From an uncultured Campylobacter sp. (GTDB taxonomy: Bacteria; Campylobacterota; Campylobacteria; Campylobacterales; Campylobacteraceae), in NCBI RefSeq assembly GCF_937921625.1, contig NZ_CAKZTI010000055.1, forward strand, positions 1 through 64,000: a stretch of DNA of 64,000 bases, written 5' to 3'. Positions 26,815 to 35,313 of this stretch are shown one piece after another. The position numbers and the translations under genes were made by a program. The notes beneath the pieces were generated by a model, which ran no database searches, was not told the DNA's origin, and worked only from the letters and a program-made list of their open reading frames with translations. Numbering within the stretch: the stretch's first letter is position 1; each line of letters opens with the position of its first letter.

Positions 26815-27984
26815 ATGACTAGAATTTTTATATTGCTTTTTCTGTGGATAGGCGTAGTTTTTGCGAACAACCCCAGCGTAGAGAAGTTTGCCTGGCCCGA
26901 TGGCGTGAGTCTGCTGCAATTTATGGAGACTGCGGGCATCCCCGCATCTGTATATTACGACCTGGATAAAGAGGATCAGGAGCTTGCCGCTGAGGTGCGA
27001 GCGGGCGTGGAGTGTCAAATTTTGCGTGATCCAGCAGGTCGCGTCTCCCAGCTGTTAATCCCCGTCAGCGAGGAGCTTCAGATTCACATATACCGCGATA
27101 AATTCGGCACTTTTAGATTCGTTTATACTCCGATAGTTTATGAGGAAAACAGCTACTCTTTAGGAATTCAGATCGAAAGCTCACCCTATCAAGATATCAT
27201 CAAAGCTACGGGCAATGCGGCTTTAGCGAATGAGTTTATGCTTGTTTTTAAAAATGAGGTAAATTTTAAAAAGCTGCAAAAGGGCGATCGGCTCGTGATC
27301 CTGTATGAGCAAAAAACGCGCCTTGGCAAACCTTTTGGCGGAGTAAATATCACCGCAGGAATGATCGAGGAAAATAAAAAGCCCAAATCGCTATATTTTT
27401 TCGACGATAAATACTACGACCGAAGCGGTAAAAAGGTCGAATCTTTTCTGCTTATTACACCGCTTATTTATACTAGAATTTCATCGTATTTTACCCCTAA
27501 AAGATTTCATCCGATTTTAAAGCGATATCGCGCGCATCTGGGTGTGGATTATGCAGCGCCCAAAGGCACTAGGGTAAATGCCGCAGGAGCGGGCAAGATT
27601 AGCTTTGTAGGGCGTAAAAACGGCTACGGCAATACCGTTGAAATCAACCACGGCGGCGGCATTAGCACGCTTTATGCACATCTTAGTGGCTTTGCTAGCG
27701 GCACAAAAGCAGGCGTTAGTGTCAAGCAAGGTCAGTTAATCGCCTATGTGGGCTCGACCGGGCTTAGTTCGGGACCGCATCTGCACTTCGGACTTTATAA
27801 AAATAAGCAGGCTATAGATCCCCTTAAAGTAGTCAAGATTGAAAAAACTAACGTCATAAGCGCCGAAGAGCTTAAATTTAAAGCTCTCGTCAAAGATATG
27901 GACGCCAGAATGGCTGCGGCTAAAGACGGCTCGAAAAACCCTGCTAAATTTGAAAACTACGAGTCGCTTATCACGATAAATTAA
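26815..27984 (+). CDS. M23 peptidoglycan endopeptidase (Csd3/Pgp3-like)
   Basis: Periplasmic zinc peptidase cutting peptidoglycan cross-links. Signal peptide MTRIFILLFLWIGVVFA, then an N-terminal regulatory region (about 20-200), then the LytM domain with zinc ligands H241 and D245 (HLGVDYA), H324 of the HLHF motif and catalytic H322; GYGNTVEINHGGG, YAHLSGF and GSTGLSSGPHLHFGLY surround them. The plan and length (389) fit the Csd3/Pgp3 group that trims peptidoglycan and determines helical shape in Helicobacter and Campylobacter (family knowledge; orthology not tested). Gene order with glcD and the PgbA-like gene matches Cj1213c-Cj1215. mgtE follows by 8 bases. Confidence 0.88.
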   Translation: MTRIFILLFLWIGVVFANNPSVEKFAWPDGVSLLQFMETAGIPASVYYDLDKEDQELAAEVRAGVECQILRDPAGRVSQLLIPVSEELQIHIYRDKFGTFRFVYTPIVYEENSYSLGIQIESSPYQDIIKATGNAALANEFMLVFKNEVNFKKLQKGDRLVILYEQKTRLGKPFGGVNITAGMIEENKKPKSLYFFDDKYYDRSGKKVESFLLITPLIYTRISSYFTPKRFHPILKRYRAHLGVDYAAPKGTRVNAAGAGKISFVGRKNGYGNTVEINHGGGISTLYAHLSGFASGTKAGVSVKQGQLIAYVGSTGLSSGPHLHFGLYKNKQAIDPLKVVKIEKTNVISAEELKFKALVKDMDARMAAAKDGSKNPAKFENYESLITIN

Positions 27985-27992
27985 GGCCAAAA

Positions 27993-29372
27993 ATGGAAAA
28001 TAAAGAGCAGCTGGACGACGTCGAGGAAGCCAAAGCGCTTCTTGATGCGCATCTAGGCGATACGCTTGAGCATGAGCTGAGTGCCGCCGATCTTACGGAG
28101 CATTTAAAAACTCTAAAGAAGCACGACGAAGAAAAATACGTAGAATTCTTAAAAAAGCTAGATCCTGAGGATCTTGCCGATGCTGCGCTTGAGATGCCCG
28201 AGCATATGCTCGAAGACGTCATCGAGACTCTGCCTCACGAAAAGATCGTCGAAGCGATCGAGGAGCTCGAAAGCGACGATCAGGCGGAGCTTTTGCAAAA
28301 CATCGGCGAAATCGACGAGGACAAGGCCGAGCAGATTTTCTATGGGCTTGACGAGGACGATCGCCACGATATTCTTACTATCTCCAAATATAGCGAAGAT
28401 GAGGCGGGCGCGTATATGCAGACCGAGGTCTTTAGCGCGAGGCAAGATCAGACCCTGGGGCAGGCGGTTGAGATGCTACGCGTTATGCGCGAAAAGGACG
28501 AGATCGAGAACGTCTTTCAGCTCTTTGTGCTCGATAAAAAAGGGCACCTGCTTACTACCTTTTCGACGTCCGATCTGATTTTATACGATTTTTCGCTCAC
28601 GCTGGAGCAAATTTCACAAAAATTCGGCGCCGAAAATAAAATCCACTTCGCCACCGATACAGACAAGATCGACGACGTAATCAAGGACTTTGAAGAATTC
28701 GATCTTAACGTCATCCCCGTTGTCGATGCTAACGGCGTGCTTATCGGGCGTATCACCGCCGATGATATCCACGATCTCATCCAAGAGCGCGCCACCGAGC
28801 AAATTTACAACCTCGCGGGCGTCGATGACGAAGCAGAGGATGATGAGACTACGATCTTTAAGGCGGGCCGCGCGCGCGCTGTGTGGCTAGCGGTAAATTT
28901 ATGCACGGCAATCGTAAGTTCTACGATCATCGGGCTTTTTGACGCCACTATCGAAAAACTGGTCGCGCTCGCCGTGCTTATGCCGATAGTCGCCTCCATG
29001 GGCGGCAACACCGGCACGCAGGCGCTTACGGTAACCGTGCGCCGCCTAGCCTTGGGCGAGATAGCGTTTAAAGACAAAAAGCAGGTCCTTTTTCGCGAGA
29101 TCACAATCGCTTTTATAAACGGCTTAATCTTTGCCACGCTGATGGGGTTTGTGGCGTATTTTTGGTTCGGCATTAAGCTTTTGGGGCTGGTGATTGCGAT
29201 GTCGATGGTGCTAAATTTAACGCTTGCCGGGCTTTTCGGCGCCGTCATTCCGATCACGCTTAAAAAATTAAATATCGACCCCGCCGTCGGCAGCTCCGTG
29301 CTGCTTACTACGGTGACGGACATCGTGGGATTTTTTAGCTTTTTAGGACTTGCGACATGGATACTACTATAA
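27993..29372 (+). CDS. mgtE: Magnesium transporter MgtE
   Basis: Inner-membrane Mg2+ channel gated by cytosolic Mg2+. The 459-residue protein shows an acidic N domain (1-130, with LDPEDLADAALEMPEHMLEDVIETLPHEKIVEAIEELESDDQAELL type repeats), two CBS domains (about 135-260, with EAGAYMQTE and VVDANGVLIGRITADDIHDLI) and a C-terminal membrane domain with five helices, including MPIVASMGGNTGTQALTVTVR, the MgtE pore signature, and AVGSSVLLTTVTDIVGFFSFLG. The start is 8 bases after the peptidase stop; the end overlaps the NUDIX gene by 16 bases, so all three are probably co-transcribed. Confidence 0.96.
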   Translation: MENKEQLDDVEEAKALLDAHLGDTLEHELSAADLTEHLKTLKKHDEEKYVEFLKKLDPEDLADAALEMPEHMLEDVIETLPHEKIVEAIEELESDDQAELLQNIGEIDEDKAEQIFYGLDEDDRHDILTISKYSEDEAGAYMQTEVFSARQDQTLGQAVEMLRVMREKDEIENVFQLFVLDKKGHLLTTFSTSDLILYDFSLTLEQISQKFGAENKIHFATDTDKIDDVIKDFEEFDLNVIPVVDANGVLIGRITADDIHDLIQERATEQIYNLAGVDDEAEDDETTIFKAGRARAVWLAVNLCTAIVSSTIIGLFDATIEKLVALAVLMPIVASMGGNTGTQALTVTVRRLALGEIAFKDKKQVLFREITIAFINGLIFATLMGFVAYFWFGIKLLGLVIAMSMVLNLTLAGLFGAVIPITLKKLNIDPAVGSSVLLTTVTDIVGFFSFLGLATWILL

Positions 29373-29944
29373 AAAATTTTAAAATTTCCGAGCTTAAAAG
29401 CTCGAATTTCGTTAAACCCTTTCGCTTAAATTTTGAGATGGACGGCGTAGCGCGCGCGTGGGACTGCGTCAAGGTGCACGATAGCGTCTCGATTTTGCTT
29501 TATCATACGCAGCGCGACGCGCTTTTGCTCGTCAAGCAGTTTCGCCCCAGCGTGTGGTTTTATCAAGAGGAAGGCTTAATCAACTCGCCTGAGAAAGGCT
29601 ACACCTATGAGCTTTGCGCGGGCATTTTGGACAAGGGTATCAGCGAGGAGCAAACGGCGATCGAAGAGGTGCTCGAAGAGACGGGATACGCCGTGAAGGA
29701 TCTGAAATTTATCACGAGCTACTACAGCGCCCTGGGCTTTGCGGCAAACCGCCAAATTTTATACTTCGCGCGTATCGACGAATCGATGAAGCTAGGAGCC
29801 GGCGGCGGCGTGGACGGCGAGAAGATCGAGCTTTTCTACCTTCCTGCAGCCAAGGTGCGAGAGTTTATGTTCGACGAAAAGATCGTGCGCGCGCCGGGGC
29901 TGATCCTAGCATTTCAGTGGTTTTTGAGCGAGTTTAAAGCTTAG
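29357..29944 (+). CDS. NUDIX hydrolase, UDP-sugar pyrophosphatase (NUDT14)-like
   Basis: Hydrolyses nucleoside-diphosphate-linked compounds. The modified NUDIX box lies at residues 89-111 (GILDKGISEEQTAIEEVLEETGY): the EExxEE core is kept, but the upstream Glu and the Arg of the classical motif are replaced by Ile and Glu. Together with ELCAGI before it, this resembles the NUDT14/UGPPase subgroup, in which UDP-glucose or ADP-ribose is the substrate (from memory of the family). The 195-residue protein starts inside the mgtE 3' end. Confidence 0.85.
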   Translation: MDTTIKNFKISELKSSNFVKPFRLNFEMDGVARAWDCVKVHDSVSILLYHTQRDALLLVKQFRPSVWFYQEEGLINSPEKGYTYELCAGILDKGISEEQTAIEEVLEETGYAVKDLKFITSYYSALGFAANRQILYFARIDESMKLGAGGGVDGEKIELFYLPAAKVREFMFDEKIVRAPGLILAFQWFLSEFKA

Positions 29945-30011
29945 CGGCGAGACGGAATTTCACGTGCCGTTGCGTATTTTTGCGCCTCGGCTTTAAATTT
30001 AAAGGACGGCG

Positions 30012-31058
30012 ATGAGGGTTTTACTTAGGCTGTGTATTATCGCGGCGTGTCTCTGTACGGCGATCGCGGCGGCACTTTATATCTTTCAGGAGCGGCTGAT
30101 ATTTTTGGGCGAGCCGCTGGATAAAAATTTTAAATTTAGCTTTGAAAATTCCGAATTTGCGGGACTTGTGAATGCGCCAGAGAACGGCGAGCATTTAGAG
30201 GCATCGATGTCCGCTACGCAAAATGGCGCGGCGATAAATGGCGTCGCGGACGAAAGCGCTTCGGCGATTGGCGGCGTAAAGGAAAACGGCGCCGTAGCGG
30301 GTGAGATCAAAAACAAAAACGCTCAAACTAGCAGCGAGCGCGGCGGCAAAAACGCCGCAGGAAACGCCGCTGCGGGCAATAACGCAAATACTGCTGCGAT
30401 AAAATTCCAAGAGATCAATATCCCGTTTGAGGGCGGGGCGATAAACGGGCTGAAATTTAGCGCGGCAGAGCCTAAAGGCGCGATTTTGTTCTTTCACGGC
30501 AACTTCGGCGACGTGAGCGGCTGGGGCGCATACGGCGCGGATTTTGCGGCTTTGGGATACGATTTTTATATTTTCGATTACCCGGGTTACGGCAAATCGG
30601 ACGGCAAAATTTCATCGCAGCAGCAGCTTTTTGCGAGCGCGGACGCGATGAGCCGCTACGTTTTAGCGCAGCATCCGCCAAGAAAGCTCGCGATGATCGG
30701 CTACTCGATCGGAAGCGGCATCGCCGCGCAGCAGGCTGCGAAGTGGGATGCGGCGCGGCTGATTTTGCTCGCGCCATATTTTAGCTTCGAGCGGCTCGCG
30801 CACGAAAAAATCCCCTTTGTGCCGAAATTTTTGATCCGCTATAAGATTCCGACTGCGGAATTTTTGCAAGCGGCACGCGGCACGCAGATCACGCTCATCC
30901 ATGGAGCCGCAGATGAGCTGATACCCGTGCATCACTCGTATGATCTTGCGGGGTCTCTTAAGGCGGGCGATCTATTTTATGAAATAGCCGCCGCGCCGCA
31001 CAATGGACTGCTGGCAATGCCAGGGACTTGGAAGATTTTAAAAGAGAGGCTGCCTTGA
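30012..31058 (+). CDS. Membrane-anchored alpha/beta hydrolase (ABHD13/BEM46-like)
   Basis: Serine hydrolase of unknown substrate. An N-terminal membrane helix (about 4-24) is followed by a loop and a low-complexity Ala/Asn/Gly-rich insert (residues 55-130), then the hydrolase fold: ILFFHGNFGD (oxyanion region, 158-167), FIFDYPGYGKSDG, nucleophile GYSIGSG with Ser232, acid in GAADELIP and His in APHNGL. This combination is seen in BEM46/ABHD13-type proteins, which average about 270 residues; the excess is the insert. An AAAGGACGGCG site precedes the ATG. Confidence 0.85.
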   Translation: MRVLLRLCIIAACLCTAIAAALYIFQERLIFLGEPLDKNFKFSFENSEFAGLVNAPENGEHLEASMSATQNGAAINGVADESASAIGGVKENGAVAGEIKNKNAQTSSERGGKNAAGNAAAGNNANTAAIKFQEINIPFEGGAINGLKFSAAEPKGAILFFHGNFGDVSGWGAYGADFAALGYDFYIFDYPGYGKSDGKISSQQQLFASADAMSRYVLAQHPPRKLAMIGYSIGSGIAAQQAAKWDAARLILLAPYFSFERLAHEKIPFVPKFLIRYKIPTAEFLQAARGTQITLIHGAADELIPVHHSYDLAGSLKAGDLFYEIAAAPHNGLLAMPGTWKILKERLP

Positions 31059-31667
31059 AGCGTGATTTTAAAATTTGCTTGCGCATAAATCGGCGTTATT
31101 TCGGCTGCATACGTGCCGCGAAATTTTGAAATTTTAAGTGGCGCAAAATTTGAAATTTTAACGCGAGTGGCGGGTTTAAAATTTAGCCGCGCTTTGGAAT
31201 TTCAATGCGGGCAGCTCGCTTGAAATTTTAACTGTGTGAAATTTTGAAATTTCAAGCCGTCTCGTCTGGCGAGCGCATAGCTTTCGTTTAAATTTTACCA
31301 AAATCCTTTCGCGCTCGGTTTTGAAATTCTAAGCCGCCGCGCACAGGATCGGAGCTAATTTTAAAATTTCAAGTGATTTAAAATTTCTCTTCGCTTGAAA
31401 TTTTAAATCACTTGAAATTTTACTTCGCGCGCTCACCTCGTAGCGTCGCGAATTTCTCCGCGTTGCGAAATTCCTCCTTGCATAAGCTTGCGCTTTTAAA
31501 ATTTTATCCCGCGAGTTTTACGACGAAGTGGAAGCCGCAGACGCCTTTAAATTCTATTTTACGCATTTCCCGGCGGGCTTTTCACTCTAAATTTTAAATG
31601 AAATTTGAGTGATTAAAAGAGCGGACTTCAATCCGCGCTACAAAAGTATGGATTAAATTTGGAGAGA
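31059..31667. other. Non-coding, inverted-repeat-rich gap
   Basis: About 610 bases dominated by the word AAATTTTAA/CTTGAAATTT in both orientations, including a perfect 26-bp inverted repeat (31362-31422). No ribosome binding site precedes any open frame, so nothing coding is supported. Confidence 0.65.
31362..31422. repeat. Perfect 26-bp inverted repeat
   Basis: Left arm 31362-31387, right arm 31397-31422, nine-base loop TCTTCGCTT. All 26 pairs match by hand. The arms are themselves built of AAATTTCAAG units. A transcript would form a very stable hairpin in either direction; it may act as a bidirectional terminator or be a mobile palindromic element. Confidence 0.85.
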
Positions 31668-31961
31668 TTATTTGATTTTTTTGCTTAGATCGTCGATTGC
31701 GATTTTGAGCTCATCTAGGGCGTCTAACAACTCCTTTTCACTCGATTTTAGCTTGGAGTCCAAATTCTCTATATACTTTGCTGCCGCCATTTTAACAAGC
31801 TCCATTTCGCTTTTAATCCTCTTATTTTGATCAGATAGAGTGGCTATATCTTGCTGTAATACAACGTAGCGCCACGCACTAATCTTACCTTTGATCTCTT
31901 TGTGCAATCGCCCTAGTGCAGTTTTTGCGTTTTGCAATGCATCTTTGAGTTGTTCATTCAT
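31668..31961 (-). CDS. Small coiled-coil protein
   Basis: Not recognised. The 97-residue protein is almost entirely helical with heptad-like spacing of Leu, Ile and Ala (for example LVKMAAAKYIENLDSKLKSSEKELLDALDELKIAIDDL). No signal peptide or membrane segment. The ATG at 31961 is preceded by TAAGGAGCGTT, a strong ribosome binding site. The gene is noticeably AT-richer than its neighbours and isolated on its strand, so it may be acquired. Confidence 0.68.
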   Translation of the reverse strand: MNEQLKDALQNAKTALGRLHKEIKGKISAWRYVVLQQDIATLSDQNKRIKSEMELVKMAAAKYIENLDSKLKSSEKELLDALDELKIAIDDLSKKIK

Positions 31962-32074
31962 AACGCTCCTTACCCAAAATAAAATTAACTAATGATATAA
32001 AAATTGTTTAAATTTAAGGTTAATCCCACTTAAGCCTTTAGTTGCGCTTTACCGAAATTTATATTTAGTTGTTG

Positions 32075-32080
32075 TAAAAT
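32075..32080 (+). promoter_or_regulatory. Candidate -10 box for the TRIC/argD operon
   Basis: TAAAAT in TTTAGTTGTTGTAAAATGCG, 33 bases upstream of the ATG at 32113. Weak single-motif evidence. Confidence 0.35.
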
Positions 32081-32112
32081 GCGTTTTTAAAAGGATTTTA
32101 GCGGGTTGTGAT

Positions 32113-32730
32113 ATGAGTATTTTAGAGCTTACGGAGTGCGTGGGCATCGCTTCGGCGGCGCTTAGCGGGTTTTTATTCGGTGTGAAAAAGGGCTGCGATT
32201 GGCTTGGGATCTTTATCGCGGCATTTTTGACGGCGCTTGGTGGCGGGATCATGCGCGATACCTTAGTAAGCCGCGAGATCTACTCGTTTACGCACTATGC
32301 GCCCGTAACCATCGTGCTCGCGGTAAGCGCCGTAGCCATTTTTGCCAAACTTTACGAGAACCGCGATTTGGAGGGTAAATTTTTATTTATTCTAACCGAT
32401 GCGATCGACGTCGTAAGTTTTTCGATCGTAGGGGCGATGGTTGCGCTAAGCTATAATCATAACGTTTTCGGCGTGGTGCTGATCGCGTTTTGCAACGGCG
32501 TGGGCGGCGGCATCTTGCGCGATGTGCTGCTGAACGAAGTGCCGTGGTTTTTGCATACGGGGCTTTATGGCACGATAAGCATGGGCGTGGGCTTGATATA
32601 TTTCGTGCTTGATGGATTGGGGCTTAGCGGCGTAGTTTCGGTGCTTATTTTGCTGGTTTTAGGGGTTGCGTTTCGCATGGTGGCTTATTACAAATCTTGG
32701 CATCTGCCTAAAGTGGAGTATAAAAAATGA
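32113..32730 (+). CDS. Trimeric intracellular cation channel family protein (UPF0126)
   Basis: Inner-membrane protein of seven predicted helices, from the family of bacterial TRIC channels (older name UPF0126/YadS). The diagnostic glycine motif appears twice, once per internal repeat: LGGGIMRDTLVSRE (about residue 42) and GVGGGILRDVLLNEVPW (about 132). Length 205 residues is typical. Physiological ion and role in bacteria are uncertain. It overlaps argD by 4 bases (ATGA), the first of a run of overlapping genes up to 37.5 kb. Confidence 0.9.
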   Translation: MSILELTECVGIASAALSGFLFGVKKGCDWLGIFIAAFLTALGGGIMRDTLVSREIYSFTHYAPVTIVLAVSAVAIFAKLYENRDLEGKFLFILTDAIDVVSFSIVGAMVALSYNHNVFGVVLIAFCNGVGGGILRDVLLNEVPWFLHTGLYGTISMGVGLIYFVLDGLGLSGVVSVLILLVLGVAFRMVAYYKSWHLPKVEYKK

Positions 32731-33896
32731 ACTATTTGATGGATAATTTCGCGCGCGTAAACGTGGCGCTGGTAAGAGGCGAGGGCTCGATAGTCTATGA
32801 TGAAGCGGGCAAGGACTACGTAGATTTTGGCGCGGGCATCGGCGTAAACTGCCTGGGGCACGCAAATGAAATCGTGCTTGAAGCGATCGGCACGCAAGCC
32901 GCGCAGATCATCCACGGCTCAAATATCTATAGAATTCTGCCCCAAGAAGCCCTGGCTCAAAAGATTAGCGAGCTTTTAGGATACCGCACATACGCGGTGT
33001 TTTGCAACTCGGGTGCGGAGGCGAACGAAGCGGCGATCAAAATGGCGCGCAAATACGGCACCGTAAACTTCCCTAATAAGAAATTTGAAATTCTAACTCT
33101 GCGAAATTCCTTCCACGGGCGCACACTAGCGACGTTGCAAGCTACGGGGCAGGAGAAATTTCATCTGGAAATTTTTGCGCCCTATATGCCCGGGTTTAAA
33201 TTTTTCGACGATATCGAGGATATCATCGCGCATATCGATGAAAATAGCGTCGCCGTGATGATCGAGCTAGTCCAGGGCGAGGGCGGCATTAAACCTCTGG
33301 ATAAGGCGAGCGTGCAAAGGCTGGCGGCGGTTTTGAAAGAGAAAAAGCTGCTTTTGATCACCGACGAGGTGCAGTGCGGCGTATATCGCACGGGCGAGTT
33401 CGCGACGTCGCAAATTTACGGCATCCACCCCGACATCATCACCTTTGCCAAAGGTCTTGCGGGCGGCGTGCCGATCGGCGCGTGCGTGGCGCAGCAAAAT
33501 ATTTTTGCTCCGGGCGAGCACGGCAGCACCTTCGGCGGTAACTTTTTGGCGACCTCTACGGCGCTTGCGGTGCTTTCGCAGCTAGAGTTTTTAAAAGCGA
33601 GCGGCAAGCTTGATAAGACCATAAAAAGATTTATCAAAAAACTAGACGCTATCGCCGCAGACTATCCTAGCCTGATCGAAAAACGCGTGGGGCTCGGTCT
33701 GATGCAAGGCCTCGTGCTACGCGATGAAAAAAATCTGGGCGAGATCTTTAACAAAGCCCTGCAAAACGGACTTTTGATCCTGAAATCCGGCAAGCGCACC
33801 CTTAGATTTTTGCCTGCGCTAAATATCAAAAAACCGGAGATCAAAGAGGGCTTTGCGCGCCTACGCAAGAGCCTGGACGAGATAGTGCGGGCGTGA
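32727..33896 (+). CDS. argD: Acetylornithine aminotransferase
   Basis: PLP-dependent class III aminotransferase converting N-acetylglutamate semialdehyde to N-acetylornithine in arginine synthesis (possibly also succinyldiaminopimelate in lysine synthesis). The 389-residue protein shows FCNSGAEANEAAIKMARKY, FHGRTLATL, VQGEGGIKPL, LLITDEVQCGVYRTG and the PLP lysine K242 in FAKGLAGGVPIG, followed by STFGGN. Starts and stops overlap both neighbours by 4 bases, so it is translated within the cluster. The shorter bioA-type alternatives lack this motif set. Confidence 0.95.
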   Translation: MNYLMDNFARVNVALVRGEGSIVYDEAGKDYVDFGAGIGVNCLGHANEIVLEAIGTQAAQIIHGSNIYRILPQEALAQKISELLGYRTYAVFCNSGAEANEAAIKMARKYGTVNFPNKKFEILTLRNSFHGRTLATLQATGQEKFHLEIFAPYMPGFKFFDDIEDIIAHIDENSVAVMIELVQGEGGIKPLDKASVQRLAAVLKEKKLLLITDEVQCGVYRTGEFATSQIYGIHPDIITFAKGLAGGVPIGACVAQQNIFAPGEHGSTFGGNFLATSTALAVLSQLEFLKASGKLDKTIKRFIKKLDAIAADYPSLIEKRVGLGLMQGLVLRDEKNLGEIFNKALQNGLLILKSGKRTLRFLPALNIKKPEIKEGFARLRKSLDEIVRA

Positions 33897-34987
33897 AATT
33901 TAGCGATTTTTTCGAGGGCTGGCTAAATGAGAGCTACTACGCAAATGGCGCTAAAATCGGTAAGGGCGGCGATTTTTACACCGCCGTGAGCATAGGAAGC
34001 TTCTTTGGGATCTGCATCGCGCGCGAAATTTTACGCTTAAGCGCGGATTTTGGTGCGACGCAAGCGTTAAGCTTAGATGCGGCGGCAAGCTTGGGCGCAT
34101 CGCGGCAAGACCTTGAGGCGGCATGCGAGCTAAATTCAGATGCTGTGCTCACAGAAAAATCGCAAAATAACGCTAAAATCGCTATCGTAGAGATCGGCTC
34201 GCACGACGGGCGGCTGCTTTGCGACATAGCGCAAGCTATCTTTACGCTAGGCGGCGTGGCGGCGCTTGATAGATTTAGCTTTGCAATTATCGAGCCGCAC
34301 GAGCGCCTGCGCGAGCTGCAGCGGGCGAGCTTTGCGGAGAGCTTCGGCGACGAGATCGCGCTAAAGTATTTCACAAGCGCGCATGAGGCGAAATTTAAAG
34401 ATGCGATCTTTGTGGCAAACGAGCTTTTTGACGCCTTTAAATGCGAGGCGGTGGACGGCGAAAATATGCTTTTTATCGAAAGCGGCGCGGCAAAATTTGC
34501 TCCCATAAAAGAACGTGAAATTTTAACCCTCGCGCGCAGATTTGGCATATCGCGCGGCGAAATCCCGGTCGGATATTTTCGCTTCGCCCGCGAAATTTGC
34601 GCCAGCGCGCAGCGGTTTTATTTCATAGCCTTCGATTACGGACAGATGGGCGCTAGCGGCGATTTTAGCCTGCGGATTTACCGAAACCACGAGGTTTTTA
34701 GCTTCTTTGAGGTGCAAAACTTAAGCGATTTTTACGGCAAGAGCGATCTTACCTATGACGTAAATTTTGAAATTTTGCGCGCAGCGTTTGAGGATGCGGG
34801 CGCCGTGACGGCGGATTTTAAAAGACAGATCGCGGCTCTCATAGACTTCGGCGCGGTCCAGCTTTTAGAGCTTTTTATGCAAAAAAGCGGCGAGAGGGGC
34901 TATCATAACGCGCTTTTGCAGTTCAATCACCTGCGCGCGGAGTTTGGCGAAAAGTTTAAGATGATAAAATTTAAAAAGGGGCTTTGA
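33893..34987 (+). CDS. MidA-like SAM-dependent methyltransferase (COG1565)
   Basis: Family of class I methyltransferases related to mitochondrial NDUFAF7/MidA, which methylates an arginine in complex I. Conserved blocks are FYTAVSIGSFFG (28-39), the SAM-binding VEIGSHDGRLLCDIA (99-113), IIEPHERLRELQ, FVANELFDAFKCE and the C-terminal QFNHLRAEFGEKFKMIKFKKGL. Residues 52-93 are an Ala/Ser/Asn-rich insert that splits the N-terminal helix from the SAM strand. Start is GTG at 33893 inside the argD end. Its link to the NDUFAF7 target here is only inference. Confidence 0.85.
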   Translation: MKFSDFFEGWLNESYYANGAKIGKGGDFYTAVSIGSFFGICIAREILRLSADFGATQALSLDAAASLGASRQDLEAACELNSDAVLTEKSQNNAKIAIVEIGSHDGRLLCDIAQAIFTLGGVAALDRFSFAIIEPHERLRELQRASFAESFGDEIALKYFTSAHEAKFKDAIFVANELFDAFKCEAVDGENMLFIESGAAKFAPIKEREILTLARRFGISRGEIPVGYFRFAREICASAQRFYFIAFDYGQMGASGDFSLRIYRNHEVFSFFEVQNLSDFYGKSDLTYDVNFEILRAAFEDAGAVTADFKRQIAALIDFGAVQLLELFMQKSGERGYHNALLQFNHLRAEFGEKFKMIKFKKGL

Positions 34988-35313
34988 TGAAAGCTTTTAT
35001 CGATTGCGACTGCGAAATTTTACAAAAGACGCTGGAGCTGTTTTTGAAGGACTGCGCTACAAGTGCGCAGGATTGCGACTTTGTAATAAGCGATGAGTCG
35101 CAAAGCTCGGCAAAACCGCTATTTTTAATCGGCGAGGACGGAGATTTGACGCTACCATTTTCAAAGAATACTTTGCTAACGAAGCTGGAGGATTTCCAAG
35201 GTTTGCTAAAGCGGGATCTTAGCGGATACGATGCGGCGGAAGAGGAAATTTGCGCGTTGTTTGATGAGTTTAAGGAAAAAATCATCGAAATTTTAAGAAG
35301 GCAAAATGGCTAA
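34987..35313 (+). CDS. Small receiver-like protein, function unknown
   Basis: The 108-residue protein starts MKAFIDCDCE and includes DCDFVISDES, KPLFLIGEDGDLTLPFSKNTLLTKLEDF. Its layout (first strand ending in Asp, central strand, then PFSKNTLLTKL where receivers have KPF-x-x-x-x-L) resembles the degenerate receiver at the start of the 2578-4641 protein. No complete phosphorylation site is visible. Start ATG 34987 overlaps the midA stop by one base; its 3' end overlaps rsmD by 8 bases. Confidence 0.72.
   Translation: MKAFIDCDCEILQKTLELFLKDCATSAQDCDFVISDESQSSAKPLFLIGEDGDLTLPFSKNTLLTKLEDFQGLLKRDLSGYDAAEEEICALFDEFKEKIIEILRRQNG

Noticed and set aside
31059..31667. CRISPR array
   Set aside because: Repeat words are short, irregularly spaced and inverted; no regular repeat-spacer structure and no cas genes.
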